A DNA stretch of 64,000 bases. It comes from Enchytraeus crypticus. Taxonomy: Eukaryota > Annelida > Clitellata > Enchytraeida > Enchytraeidae. The number at the start of each line of letters is the position of its first letter. The first letter of the stretch is position 1. The stretch lies in assembly GCA_905160935.1 (NCBI GenBank), contig CAJHZI010000197.1:1137001-1201000 (forward strand). Reading direction: 5' to 3'. This document shows, in pieces, positions 1-11,575 of this stretch. The position numbers and the translations under genes are program-made. The notes beneath the pieces were generated by a model, which saw nothing but the letters and a program-made list of their open reading frames with translations, did not search any database and was not told the DNA's origin.

Positions 1-370
1 AATCAAGTCAATATTCAGCTTCCATCAGCCATACACAGCATATGCTTTTCGACCTATTACATAAAATCCTATAAATGCTTGGCTCAACATAAATCTACAA
101 CTGAAGGGATGCGAGAGCAAATAATCCAATAATACAGCCATCAACAAATTTAATTCAATGAAATTTCATATTGATATGAATCTGCGTTTTCGTTTTAACT
201 TTAAATTCTATATACTTAAGGTCAAATGGTTTATAAGCTAATGCTGAATTTTTCGAGCTACTCTGTATTACCAAAGAGATCCCATGGAGTTAAAAATTTA
301 ATCCACATGTAGGCCTATAATATAGCATACATGTAGATACATTAAAAATAATACCTATGCATAAGACTGG

Positions 371-507
371 CTGGAGCCAGTGGCGAATTCGGTAAGAAAC
401 TAGACCGCAGATCAGTATGTGAGGGGTTCAAATCCTGGGCTCTCCCGTCACTGATATCGCTTTCGAGTGAGGAAACTGACGTTAACCTTAGCTTTACCAG
501 CTTTTAA
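371..507 (+). repeat. tRNA-derived SINE, copy 1
   Basis: The element has an A-box-like sequence (TGGCGAATTCGGTAAG at 381-396) and a canonical B box (GGTTCAAATCC at 425-435), the two internal RNA polymerase III promoter elements of a tRNA gene. It then runs into a tail shared by every copy (CACTGA..CGCTTTCGAGTGAGGAAACTGACGTTAAC). Other copies are at 18898, 25624, 61783, 18119 and 3581. No full tRNA cloverleaf is kept, so this is a retroposon and not a working tRNA gene. Confidence 0.85.
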
Positions 508-1002
508 GAATAATGGAGAGCAGATTTAAGCTGAAGAAAATGCCTTTATTACATGTGATGCCTGGAATAAAGAAATGCCTAAAAAAACTCAAGATAGCAA
601 TAAGTTGCTTCAGCTAAAGAATATACAAGCAATCAAAGTCAACGGCAAAGAGAGTCTAAAAGGAAACGATAGGCTGTTTGAAAAGCATGAATAAGAAAAA
701 GAAGTAATATTAATAAAATATTTGTCAGCATTCGAAATTAGGCCCCCAAAATCGGTTACGTTATCAATAGTCAAATTGCTTATAAATCGATCATCCAAAA
801 CATTATGCTGAAGTTAAGACTATCAAATATTGTTATCTGCAAGAAAATAGAATGAACCTTCCTGTATCATCCACGCATTTATGTTACTTTCACAGTGTAA
901 CGTACATAACTTTCATTATGGACATTTTGCATTAAAAATCAAATCACTGATTTACTTAACTGCAGTTGACAACTGTCTAAGAAAGCCTATGTATATCACA
1001 AT

Positions 1003-1008
1003 TTTATT
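1003..1008 (-). promoter_or_regulatory. Candidate polyadenylation signal (AATAAA)
   Basis: AATAAA on the minus strand lies about 205 bases downstream of the stop codon of the minus-strand terminal exon at 1213-1538. The spacing suits a 3' UTR end. The same hexamer is at 19530-19535 in the second copy. In DNA this AT-rich the hexamer also occurs by chance. Confidence 0.4.
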
Positions 1009-1212
1009 TCAAGTAGCCTATTAAGTTCGAAATTATTATAATTTTACTACAACTCTTCAACACTTCTCCTAATAGGTCCTTGACTCTTAAATTATGATCC
1101 TAGCGAGAAATAAAATCACACAAATAACGTAACGAAATTCAATATGGATATGGTTGAATTAAGAAAGCAATTAACAGACACAAGAGATATAAACACATCC
1201 AGACATTTCAGA

Positions 1213-1538
1213 TTACTGGCGATGCCCCCTGGTGTCCAGTGTTAGTTGACCCTCGTCCTCGATGACGGTCTGTTGAGGAGGCAGACTGGTCAGGATGGGC
1301 AGGGTCTCAGTGTCGACACCGGGGGGCACGCTCGCTCGAGTTCCTATCGGCTGGTAACGGTAGCTCGAGGCGTCCAGAGTCGACTCTTTGCCGCTAGGAG
1401 TGACTGGGTCATTCAGCTGACCCGGTAGATTGTCGTAAGTCTTCAGACCAGTGCTACCAACGCTACCTCGAAAACTCTGACGAGCAGGAGAGCGGTAACG
1501 CATCTTAATGTACTCGAGTTCATCATGGACTGGTTGTG
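1213..1538 (-). CDS. Duplicate of the NKAIN-like C-terminal exon (copy 1)
   Basis: On the minus strand a good acceptor (TTTGTCTTTCAG) at 1539-1540 opens a 326-base exon that reads 107 codons to a TAA stop at 1213-1215. It starts with two bases of a split codon, so the upstream exon must end in phase 1. The tail is hydrophilic, GC-rich compared with its surroundings, and carries tyrosine motifs (EYIKMRY, TYDNL). It looks like the cytoplasmic tail of a membrane protein. It is identical to 19740-20065, the copy I assign to the NKAIN-like gene. No upstream exons for this copy were found between 1540 and 18527. It may be a second, alternative last exon or an assembly artefact. Confidence 0.6.
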
Positions 1539-2150
1539 CTGAAAGACAAACATACAGAGGGAATTAAAGTACGCATCAAGGATCGGTATTAGAAGTAACA
1601 GATACTGAAAACGTCATGCTGAGACGTCGCAGAACTATACAAACAGTACAGGATCTTATGGAATTGTTCTGCTTCATAGTAGACAAACATAGGCGTAGTT
1701 AAATACACACAATAGAGTACATTTAAAAGTCAATAAATAGTTAACAGGAACAGCTGTATTATATATATTAGATATTAGTTAACAGCTGTATTATATATAT
1801 ATTATCTCTATTCACCAAAAAAGTGGCAGTAGTACAAGAAAGGAAAATAAGACAACAAAAAAAATTACATTATTGTAAAACTTACAAAATAGTAAGCTAC
1901 TAAAACATAAAATGTAAATATGCTAAATTATATCAACAACAACAAAATTAACATAACATAATGCATTAATATTATCATTTAAATAAATCATCATAAAAAT
2001 TACAATGTAACAGCATTTATAGATATATATTTATTTATGGATATATATAGCGACAGATGAATCCACTAGTCGTATATTGCAACAACTAAATTTTAACTGA
2101 TGTGTTGAGCTCTGTGCCTACATTTTGCAGGTCTTGCGCGTGAAACTACC

Positions 2151-2154
<4 letters not shown>

Positions 2155-2230
<76 letters not shown>

Positions 2231-2231
2231 A

Positions 2232-2294
<63 letters not shown>
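2155..2294. repeat. Compound (TA)n-(GA)n microsatellite, copy 1
   Basis: About 37 TA units are followed by an interruption (CTAA), more TA, then about 20 GA units. The second copy at 20682-20800 lacks the interruption and is about 21 bases shorter. This is the only large length difference between the duplicated blocks. Confidence 0.95.
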
Positions 2295-2298
<4 letters not shown>

Positions 2299-2512
2299 CG
2301 CATCAGTAAAATACATTACGCACGAATCAGGGTACAAGGATTAAAGTAAAGCAAGCAATAAAACAACAAAACAATAAACAATTGTGTAAGTTATAACTGG
2401 CTGGCAGGAATATGAATCAGTTCTACGCACAATACACTAACCGTAGGAATGGCGAGACAAGCAGGTGTAACATTAAAATGTGGACAGTTCAGTCACGCAC
2501 CACGGAGCACCA

Positions 2513-2513
<1 letters not shown>

Positions 2514-2574
<61 letters not shown>
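2514..2574. repeat. (GA)n microsatellite, copy 1
   Basis: About 30 GA units. On the plus strand this makes an apparent Arg-Glu open frame, which I reject as coding. The same tract is at about 21020-21081. Confidence 0.95.
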
Positions 2575-2580
<6 letters not shown>

Positions 2581-2907
2581 GGGAGAGAGGCGGAACAGAC
2601 TATCAAATTTTATTACAATGTGAGTTTGCAATGCTACACAGCTATACACAACATTATTTCATGCTTTATATCCATCAAGTCGGTCTCTAAGGGGTTAAAA
2701 GTTAGTTTATGTCATAAAATGATTCAGTAATAGAATGCATATAACCTAAGGCTTCAACTATTAAACTGTATCTAGAAGAAAAGTGTATCAACGGATTATA
2801 TCACTCAGTCGCCTGAGAGTCACACTGATTGGTCCCATTGCACTGTTTACAAATGTTGTAACTAAACAGTTTAGTTTATCAAGTTGTATTACAAAACGGA
2901 GAATTGA

Positions 2908-3038
2908 ATGAACTTAGCTTCCAACAGATCGATAGTTTCGCTACGAGATATCACGGACGTCTCTAATAAAGAAGAAACACAGACGTTACTAGACTACCTG
3001 AAGACGTCTTTTTTTCTTAGCGATGAAGAGAAAATTAA
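2908..3038 (+). CDS. Candidate first coding exon, product unknown (copy 1)
   Basis: An ATG at 2908 opens 43 codons with balanced, ordinary amino-acid use (MNLASNRSIVSLRDITDV at the start, FFLSDEEKI at the end). They run straight into a consensus donor, GTAAGT, at 3039-3044. Without splicing the frame would stop at 3040-3042. The exon would end in phase 2, after AA. An inverted CCAAT (ATTGG) lies about 80 bases upstream. The codon content contrasts with the AT-rich, stop-rich flanks. I do not recognise the protein and could not find its second exon. It is repeated unchanged at 21414-21544. If real, the gene starts here on the plus strand, opposite the NKAIN-like gene. Confidence 0.45.
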
Positions 3039-3177
3039 GTAAGTCTACACACGTTATAAAGCTAACATACGGTAGTACATATGGTAAACAGTATAGTTTT
3101 CTCAGGGAACGAAGCCCCTGCCCAGTAAATTTTAGTCGAAGATGAGAAAGGCATAGAGGCCCACCTTGTCATACGCA

Positions 3178-3356
3178 TCCCTTGTGGGGATGTGATCAGC
3201 TGATAGTCTATGACTAGATCTACACTCATCACTTGTGGGGATGTGATCATCAGATAGATTTATGACTAGATCTAAACGCATCACTTGTGGGGCTTCATCA
3301 TCTATCTGATACAGTTATGACTAGATCTTACAACATCACCTGTGAACAGTGATTAA
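3178..3356. repeat. Short tandem array of a ~55-base unit
   Basis: Four degenerate units share CATCACTTGTGGGG...GATAG..TATGACTAGATCT, starting near 3178, 3228, 3282 and 3335. The array begins exactly where the 3.2-kb duplication ends. Confidence 0.8.
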
Positions 3357-3580
3357 AGAGGAAATTGAGAACTAGGGGAACGGTCAGAATTTTACGGGCC
3401 CCTTATTACTTAGCCTATTAATTATTTAACTTTCAAATTAGGACTGCTCCAAACGAAATCCGATGACCCAATAGATTTGAGTCATCGGAATTTGGCCATT
3501 TGTTTGACGATCTAGAAATAGTTCATTAGTTTGACGATCTAGACGCAAATAACAATGTCAGTTTTAGCTGCTGGTAACAT

Positions 3581-3690
3581 GTTTTTCCTAACTCGAAAGC
3601 GATCTCACTGACGGGGGAGCCCAGGATTTGAACCCCGCACATACTGATCCGCGGTCGAGTACCTTACCGACGTCACCACTGGCTCCAGCC
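3581..3690 (-). repeat. tRNA-derived SINE, minus strand
   Basis: Reverse complement of the family at 371. It includes the B box (GGATTTGAACC on the plus strand), the ACCGCGGATCAG segment and the 5' GGCTGGAGCCAGTGG end. The A box region is slightly altered. Confidence 0.85.
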
Positions 3691-3735
3691 AGTGGCGATT
3701 TCGGTAAGATACTTAGATGTGTCGGTAAGATACTT
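3687..3735 (+). repeat. SINE 5'-end fragment, head-to-head with the previous copy
   Basis: GCCAGTGGCGATTTCGGTAAGATACTTAGAT repeats the first ~40 bases of the SINE in plus orientation. It abuts the 5' end of the minus-strand copy, so the two heads form a small palindrome. A partial repeat of TCGGTAAGATACTTAGAT follows. Confidence 0.6.
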
Positions 3736-4599
3736 AGATATGTCATATATGTGTCACCTTGTTCTAATACATATTAACCATATTATCTGTTTAGCTATAT
3801 TAGTATATTAGATTAAGCTATTTAGATTAAGGAATGGAGTGTGACATTAGTGAATTAGCTTGGCTTGGTTTGACTTTAAAAGACTCGTGTGGCCTAGTTT
3901 CTAGTCCTAGTTCTATCGACAAACTAATATGTTCTTAGTGTCTATAGATTACGAGTTGAAAATCATTAATTCTAGAGTGAGTCAAAGTTGGAAAAGACTA
4001 AGAAGTTATACTACAATTAATAAATACACATGTTATAGGACGTATAATCTGTATAAGTGTGCGCTTAAATCCGATAATTACAGGTACATACGGCTCTAAA
4101 TCTCGATGACTTGTCTCTTCAACTTCTAGCTATATCATCAAGCTGCCTGAGTAGTACAAAGCAAATAAAGCTAAAGGCTCTGACGCCTTCAGATTAATTT
4201 CAATACAACGGTCGAGCTTTGTTATAAGTCGCTATCGCTAAGACTGTCTATGTTAATCACCGGAAACTGTTGAACATCGTCCCCTGTTGTAAATTCTCAG
4301 CACATAGTTGAGTAACTCTCACTCATCTTGTTCACTGATTCATTAACGGCTGACTAGATCTCTTATACAAAGACTTCTACAATGACAACGATACATACGT
4401 TATCAGCAGATATGCATATATTATGCTGTGCAAACGTGTACAGTTTGGTGCACAGTTGATATACTAGCGATTATAAAAGAGTATGATATCCATTTTATTC
4501 TTAGAATAACATGGATATTATGCATCTTGAATTCTGTCCACTGACTGACCAGTTAATGTTATTTAGCTGTTAACTGGTATTAATACAGTTTATTTCAAC

Positions 4600-4679
4600 G
4601 TTATTGTGAAAATGTGTTCTTACCAAACAACTTCTTGTTTGGTAAGAACACATTTCCCGGCCTGCTTCTTCACAATAAC
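4600..4679. repeat. Perfect 20-bp hairpin with CTTC loop, nested in a second inverted pair
   Basis: Bases 4611-4630 are the exact reverse complement of 4635-4654, with a 4-base CTTC loop. An outer 11-base pair (4600-4610 with 4669-4679) is also perfect. Confidence 0.9.
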
Positions 4680-6514
4680 TTTAACTTAATTGTAAAGTTT
4701 AAAAGCTAATTTAAGCTGCTATTCACAATTGTAAAATTTCCAAATGAAGTAAATTAGAAATAAATTAACAAATTATAAATAGAATCACAAAAAATACTTT
4801 AATAAAAATACTTTGCAGGCATGAAAAATGAAATTGAGCCGCCTATCTATAATGAAGCAGTTTAACGGCGCTGTTGGAAAACCATAATTTGCTTATTCAT
4901 ATATTTAAATTTTATGTAGCAAGTTCAAAATCTCGCTTAAGAGAGCTATTATCAGTAAACATATTTTTGTACTGAAAATTCGTTGTACAATACCGATGAG
5001 ATTGTGGCTCTCTGCCTTTAGTGAAAGTCGAAAGAACGCTAAGTATTATGTTGATTAAATCAAGTTCGGAAGATCATTGAAGGAATGTTTGGTAATGAGA
5101 AAAGCAGAAAGCTTTTTTACTATCAGAACTTTTTACCGATCTGTATCCATGCATCGAAGTTTCTTGTGTTAGTGCAGCTGTGTGATCATGATGTGAAATC
5201 CTTCTTCTTTTCTTGTGAGGTCGAGCTCATGAAGTCCATGGCTTGAGCCGAATGATTCTCATTTCACGAAATGCTACAGTGATGTATCTATATTTATAGC
5301 TGATCATATTTAGTTATATTTAGATCATATTTATTATAGTTGATCATATTTATAGCCTCTAAGCATAAACTAATTATTGTATACAATATTAAAACTGCCT
5401 ATATACGATGTGTATATATGTATAGAAATGGTGTAATCTACAGTAGGTTTCGTCGCAGTACGAGTATGTTAGATACAAATGGTATCATGGATTAATATAT
5501 TTAGCATTTTTTCAGCCTGTTTTGTTGTCACAATGTTTACACAAATATACCTGTATTCACCAAGATATTTGAATATTCAAGTCCATGCATGATCTCTTGT
5601 GATTAAATTAGCAAAACATTTTAAACTGTTTCATTTTTGGACGAAATATCAAATTTGTCTTCAAACTCCTTCCTCCTAATTCCACAAGTCCACCAGTCAG
5701 TCTTTATCCGCAGAATTTCATTTATGCATCTTGGTTTATTGACCCTATACCGTCTATACCACTTCCAGCATAAATTAATTCTCTACGCCATTAACTTCCA
5801 GTTCCATTCTCTTTCTAATTTCTCTCTAGTAGTCTCTGGTTGCCTCATTTCTTCTTTAATCTTTAGTTAGAGAAAATTATTAGAGATAGGAATAGAACCC
5901 GAAACCAACCCTGAAATCTTAAATTTTGAAACCTGAACCCTGATGCTGGCCGAACTCGAACTGAATACGAACATTGGCCAAGCCAAACCGAACCGTACTT
6001 TCCTTCGCCAGCCATAGGCGAACTAGAATTGAACCTCATACTTTCATTTCGACTATTTTTCAAATATTCTCCATAAAATATTAAGGAGAATATTTGGCGT
6101 TGTATAATTATAGTGGAGTCAATACAATTATATCATTAGTTTCTGCATACACAAGTTCTATAGTATCTAGTTTTTATGTAGGCCTATATTTTGTAAGACT
6201 CATTGCGATACCAATTTTAAAATTTACTTTAAAATTAACGTTAATTTTAAAACTAATGCTACATTAAGCGCAGGTAGGCATATTTCAGATACTGCTACCG
6301 ATACGACTATATTTTAATTTTGGATTATAAAAAGTATCATAAAAAGTAACTTTAGTTTAATTATTTATTAACTAATTTCAGTAAAGTCAATAGCTCATAT
6401 GATAGCCCTGTGTATATCCTATACACAGTGTTGCCTAACTTATCATACACAGAGATAATTAATTTTATCAGGTAAACAATAAGATCAAAAAACCCCTATC
6501 GAGCCCCTATAATT

Positions 6515-6545
6515 AAGCCCCTTTGATCTAAAATCAAAGGGGCTT
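6515..6545. repeat. Perfect 13-bp hairpin, 5-base loop
   Basis: 6515-6527 pairs exactly with 6533-6545 around the loop CTAAA. It lies in a GCCCCT-rich patch. There is no sign that it is a terminator or an RNA gene. Confidence 0.85.
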
Positions 6546-6617
6546 ATCTTGAGTTTTTGACCAATAAATTCTAGGGGAGCAAATGAATCAAAGCGAGGCA
6601 GTTGAGAGTTGCATAAT

Positions 6618-6645
6618 GGGCGCAAAGTAAATTTACTTTGCGCCC
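6618..6645. repeat. 28-base perfect palindrome
   Basis: GGGCGCAAAGTAAA is followed immediately by its exact reverse complement, with no loop. Confidence 0.9.
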
Positions 6646-7180
6646 AGTATGACTGGAAAGATGTCTACAAAGATCCACGCTACCCGATTGTTACATTTGT
6701 CCTATTATTCTCATTGTTATAGAAATTTGCATAAACGCTTATACATCTGCAATTCTGCATGTATGTTCCGCATTCTTTATTAACTTCTACGAAATTGAAT
6801 ATGTTAATTGGGCCGCAATGCAAATCAGGTGATATTACGTGAGGCTATGCTGCTGTGGTCCTGTAATTAACCGATCCACTAATGCGATGGGAAAGCGACG
6901 TGAACCCAGAAAGGAACACTGAATTGTTATTACCCCTAGGGAATTGATCTTCAAATTCATCCGCATTCCCTCTTACACAGGCTACATACACGTATATCAC
7001 CTAAGATCGTTGGATTCCTTTAATTAGATTGCCAGTTGTCACAAGAGGTTTTCTCAAAAGAATTCTTCACGATTCATATTTCATTTCAGATTATTATCTA
7101 TTGAAACTCAGTTGAATTGTGCAAAATACAGTCTGGCTGACGGCCATTGTCCAACCTTTAAGTTAACGATAGAATGAAAG

Positions 7181-7927
7181 ATGTTTTATAATCGATCCAG
7201 AAGTATTGTAAATAAAATGTCTCAACTAGAGTTGTTGATTAAAAATGAAAATATAGATATTTTGGGAATCAGTGAGTCATGGTTGTCTGATGACAATAGT
7301 GATAGTGAAATTAGTTTTAGTGGATACAGTGTATTTAGATGTGATCGAAATGATTTAGTCAAGAAACGAGGTGGGGGCGTTTTGCTCTATATCAAAAATG
7401 AATTGAACCCAAGTCAAGTTCATGATTTATGTGTTTCCAACTTTAAAGAAAGTGTTTTGTGTAATATCAAGTGTAACAACATTAATCTTATTATTAGTGT
7501 TATGTATAGAGCCCCAGATAGTTCAAAAACTAATGACGAGGCTATGTTTATTGTGTTTGATAAATTGTATGATAAGAAGGTTGTAGTAATGGGTGATTTT
7601 AACTATCCTGAATTTGACTGGGGAAATAGAGAAAACATAGATGAATCTCATTTATTTATAGAATATATAAATAATAGTTTTGTAGAACAGTATTGTAATA
7701 ATCCTACTAGAGGCAAAAATTTCCTTGATCTTGTTTTGTGCTCTGAAGAAATAATTAAGGATATACTTATAGGTGAACCTTTTGAGACAAGTGATCATCT
7801 AACCATTAACTTTGTAATTCAGTGCAGTTGCATCTGTAGGAAAGTCAAAAAATTTGATTATTTTAAAGTAAATTATGAAGAAATTAAAAGAAATATATGC
7901 AGCATAGAAATGTATTTATGGTTTTAA
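7181..7927 (+). pseudogene. CR1-like LINE endonuclease (APE type) fragment
   Basis: The 248-residue frame has the apurinic-like endonuclease motifs of LINEs in order: ILGISESWL (residues ~28-36), RGGGVLLYIK (~62-71), VMYRAPDSS (~107-115), MGDFNYPEFDW (~137-147) and the TSDHLTINF segment near residue 204. This domain nicks target DNA to prime reverse transcription. A frameshift near 7890 ends the frame, and the linker continues in another frame from 7897. ORF1 is absent. Confidence 0.9.
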
Positions 7928-8472
7928 GTGATAATGATAATAACGATGACGTAGAGGGCTTATGGAATAATATTAACACAGGTCTCAGGATGATTCGTGA
8001 TGAGTTTATTAAATTGAAAGCCAAAAATAGAGATAGATGCAAGTGGGTTACTAAAAAGGTAAGAAGAAAAAGAAAAGCCAAAAAAGATGCTTGTTACAAT
8101 TATAAAATAGTAATAATGAAGAATCATTGTACTGTGAATATAAGAAAAAGCTTAATAAATCGGTTGCAGAAAATAGAAAAGCCAAGTTAGAATTTGAAAA
8201 ACAGCTAGCTCGTAATATAAAGAATAATGCAAAGAGTTTTTTTTGCCTATGCTAATGCTAACAAAAGGGTTATTAAAAAGATTGGTCCTTTAAGAGATGA
8301 ATATAACAACATTATAGAAGATAATAAAGATACTGCAAACTATTTTAATAAATATTTTTTGTCTGTATTTGTGGAAGAAGATTTAGTTAATATGCCAGTA
8401 CGGCTAGGATCTTCAAAGGTAACTTTGAATGCTCCTTACATAATATTGAGTTTGATATTGATGATGTTATAA
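7897..8472 (+). pseudogene. CR1-like LINE linker between endonuclease and RT
   Basis: Two short frames (7897-8190 and 8227-8472) continue the element. The first is rich in Lys/Arg (KKVRRKRKAKKDA). The second has the DEYNNIIEDNKDTANYFNKYFLSVF segment typical of the region just before the RT domain. A frame change near 8180-8230 shows that this part is also decayed. Confidence 0.75.
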
Positions 8473-9382
8473 ATAAATTAAATTCGCTAAATGTCAATAA
8501 AAGTCAAGGTCCAGATGAGATTCATGGAAAACTGATTTCGGAGCTAAGAGATGAATTAGCACCAGCTCTATTAAACCTACTAAAAGCTTCAATGAAAACA
8601 GGGGTGGTTCCTCAAGATTTTAAGAATGCCAATGTTGTACCAATACATAAAAAGGGAAATAGGGATAAAGCAGAAAATTATAGGCCTATAAGCTTAACAA
8701 GTATAATCGGTAAGACATTTGAAAGCATTATTAAGGATAAAATAATTAGTTTCTTGGAAGAATATAACTTAATTTGAAATAGTCAGCATGGTTTTATTAG
8801 TGGACGTTCTTGTTTAACTAATTTGCTAGGCTTTTTAGAATATATTACAAAGGAAGTAGATAATAAAAATAGCATGATATCTTATATCTAGACTTTGCTA
8901 AAGCGTTTGATAAAGTTCCACATAAAAGATTACTTAGTAAGTTGGAAGCACATGGAATAACGGGCACACTTTTAAAGTGGATAGGTAATTGGTTAAGTAA
9001 TAGAAAACAAAGGGTGTGTGTCGAGGACGAGTTCTCGGAATGGGCAGCAGTGAAGAGTGGTGTGCCACAGGGCTCTGTTTTAGGACCTCTATTATTTTTA
9101 GTTTACATCAATGACATTGACGTAGATATTGTATCTAAATTTATTAAATTTGCAGATGATTCTAAAGTAGCAAAGATAGTAAACAACATTGAAGATGCTG
9201 AGATTTTAAAGTATGATATAAAAATATTACAGAACTGGTCTAGGGATTGTCTAATGGAGTTCAGTGCTGAGAACTGTAGAGTTATGCATATAGGGAATAA
9301 TAATTTAGAAATTCAGTATACATTGAACAATATTAAACTAAAATCCACAAACAGTGAGGGATTTAGGTGTCTTTATGGATAG
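8473..9382 (+). pseudogene. CR1-like reverse transcriptase, broken
   Basis: RT motifs can be followed across frames: NKSQGPDEIHGK near 8500, VVPIHKKGNRDKAENYRPISL at 8637-8699, an in-frame TGA at 8776, the motif A region LDFAKAFDKVPH near 8888 after a one-base frameshift, GVPQGSVLGPLLF (motif B) near 9060, and FADDSK (motif C, F-A-D-D) near 9150. All catalytic motifs are recognisable, but the gene cannot make one protein. Confidence 0.9.
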
Positions 9383-9430
9383 CTCTTTTATATTTAGTGA
9401 AAATTGTAATAAAGTTGTAAATAGTGCTAA

Positions 9431-9943
9431 TTGTGTATAAGAATGATTAAAAGAACAATTGCATGTAGAAATAAAGATATTGTGGTAAGGCTACATAAGG
9501 TTCTTGTACGACCCAAACTTGAATACTGCGTTCAGGCTTGGTGCCCATATCTTAAAAAAGATATCGATAAATTAGAAAGGGTACAAGCCAGAGCAACAAG
9601 GCTGGTGTTTGACTGTCAAAAACTTAGTTATAAGAATAGATTAAAATTCGTAGGATTAACCTCTTTAAGTGAAAGAAGAACTGGAGGAGATTTAATAGAA
9701 GTTTTTAAGATACTCAAAGGCTTCAGCAAAGTTAACCATAGTATTTGGTTTAATTTATCAAACAATAGAAACACAAGGGGACATATTTATAAACTTAGTA
9801 AATGTAGAAGTAGACTAGATTTAAGGAAATTTTTCTTTAGTCAGAGAGTTATAAATGCTTGGAATAGTTTGCCAAGCGAAATTGTGGAAGCAGAATCAGT
9901 GAATGCTTTTAAAAATAAATATGATAAACATAAGAGCATGTAA
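9431..9943 (+). pseudogene. CR1-like RT C-terminal domain
   Basis: The 170-residue frame has the LINE thumb/C-terminal signature: LVRPKLEYCVQAWCPY (~26-41), LERVQARATRLV (~47-58) and the terminal FFFSQRVINAWNSLP segment. It is separated from the RT frame at 9382 by a frameshift. It is followed by a ~170-base 3' UTR ending in the TTATG array. Confidence 0.88.
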
Positions 9944-10739
9944 ATTAGATGCTAATTGCATGTTCAGGGTTATACATAGGCTAAGCCTATGTATAAATTT
10001 GACATGTTGACATTAAGTCTGTATGATTTGATTAATACTAAATGGTTTTAGTTAAGAGCCTGTTGAGTCTTAAACAAGCACATAATTGCTTCATGACTCT
10101 GTAATGTTATGTTATGTTATGTTATAATTATGTAATTTTAATAGTATAATTAAATCATGATACGAACTTACAGTTACATAATATATTTAAGATAGCATTA
10201 GAGTATATAGCGTAGATCTATATGTCATTATATATATTATTATCGTTAAGTACTTTTATATTTGTAGACCATCAATTAAAATAGATATAAAAACTAACAA
10301 TATAGGATAAATTTGAGTAAATTTCAAAGTTAGGTATGTTACCATATTTACATTATATACCGTATTTTAAACCAGAAAGACTGTTTTTCGCGATTTATAT
10401 CAAGACATGATATTTACATACCTTTTAGTAAACTCAATCGTTCTCAGCTAGTTAATGAATGATTAATTATTCGGATAAATTTGGCCCTTAAATAGCGAAA
10501 AATTGAATAGTAGACTTATTGTATTGCCACTGTTAAGTAATGAAGAGATCACAGTCATGCTTTCAAATCAAGTAATAGTTGTTCTGCTAAGAATAACTAT
10601 TATAAGAGTTATTCTACTAAACTGTCCTGTATCTAGAAATCTAGGCCTATAGCGCGGTTCCCAGCTCTATTAAACTAATTTATAATACTGAATTTATTAC
10701 TCTGTTTTATATTGAATTCATATTGTCTTTATCCACACT

Positions 10740-11110
10740 CGAAATTTAACCCATATGAAGAAGATAACAAACTAGACTTTATCAATGTTCCCTTAAACAC
10801 TTAAAGACAAATTCTATAGCCCGTTCATGACTTCAACTGATGTTGCTACAATATCACGACGGAATCGAGAGATACCTTACATCGCTCTATTCAGAGAGCC
10901 TATTCGTCGTAATCGTTACACTATAAAGTATGGACCAACAGTTTGGAACAATCTACCTGATAGTCCTAGACAATCAGATTTATCGCTTCTGAGCTTTCAG
11001 AAGAAACTGAACTGTTTTCTGAGCTTTCAAAATGACAGTTTAGTTCAATCGTGAGTATAATAACTACATTAGCTCAACTATGGTTTAGTGCATTGAAGCG
11101 GAAATCATAT
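10740..11110 (+). pseudogene. Second LINE tail (C-terminal RT fragment)
   Basis: The frame 10827-11054 ends in IKYGPTVWNNLPDSPR...LSLLSFQKKLNCFL, the end signature of CR1/L2-type RT proteins. Nothing upstream of it looks like RT, so this is a strongly 5'-truncated insertion. It leads into the (ATT)n-bearing repeat at 11119. Confidence 0.7.
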
Positions 11111-11118
11111 AAATTCAC

Positions 11119-11259
11119 TTATTATTATTATTTTTTATCCCGTGTGTAAAGAACCCGAGGTTTGATAAAAACGATTCGAGCAATACGTGCTGAATCGCCG
11201 CCCGGCTACTCCAGATTTAAAAGAATTGCAGAAGCAAACTGCGTTAAATCTTCGCAAGG

Positions 11260-11295
<36 letters not shown>

Positions 11296-11524
11296 TCATC
11301 ATCATCATCACCATCATTATATTAAAGTAGTAGAATTTTACGGTCTGGTTTTATTATTATTATTATTATTATTACTTATTATTATTATTTTTTATCCCGT
11401 GTGTAAAGAACCCGAGGTTTGATAAAAACGATTCGAGCAATACGTGCTGAACGCCGCCCGGCTACTCCAGGTTTACAAGAATTGCAGAAGCAAACTAGAA
11501 GCGAAGCGTTAAATCTTCGCAAGG

Positions 11525-11575
<51 letters not shown>

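Larger units (their letters stand above)
1..3178 (+). repeat. Copy 1 of a near-identical 3.2-kb duplication
   Basis: This block reappears at 18528-21684. The offset is 18527 up to the (TA)n tract and 18506 after it, so the only sizeable length change is inside the microsatellite. Elsewhere I found one clear substitution, in the bases just after the (GA)n tract near 2580 (G here, T in the other copy). The match stops after GCAT at 3178: copy 1 continues into a short tandem repeat and copy 2 into poly-C. The left end lies outside the window. The block contains a minus-strand terminal coding exon, a plus-strand candidate first exon, a SINE and two microsatellites. It is either a recent segmental duplication or a haplotype left unmerged by assembly. 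Confidence 0.97.
3745..7160. other. Intergenic or intronic stretch with small hairpins only
   Basis: I see no convincing exon here. Open frames are short and lack splice context. The stretch holds several perfect small hairpins, listed separately, and otherwise unclassified AT-rich DNA. Confidence 0.5.
7165..10130 (+). mobile_element. CR1-like LINE, degraded
   Basis: The endonuclease and reverse transcriptase follow one another in the order usual for CR1/L2-type LINEs, broken by frameshifts and stops. The 3' end is a short array of TTATG around 10105-10125, in keeping with the non-poly(A) repeat tails of CR1 elements. The 5' end appears truncated at the start of the endonuclease. No target duplication could be picked out. 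Confidence 0.9.

Noticed and set aside
2146-2337. Long open frames of Tyr/Ile or Ser/Leu over (TA)n and (GA)n tracts, here and at 20652, 50536, 54632, 58089, 61751 and 63031
   Set aside because: They are translations of microsatellites, open in several frames at once, with no splice or family support.
3178-3356. CRISPR-like array
   Set aside because: The units are contiguous tandem repeats without unique spacers, and the DNA is eukaryotic.
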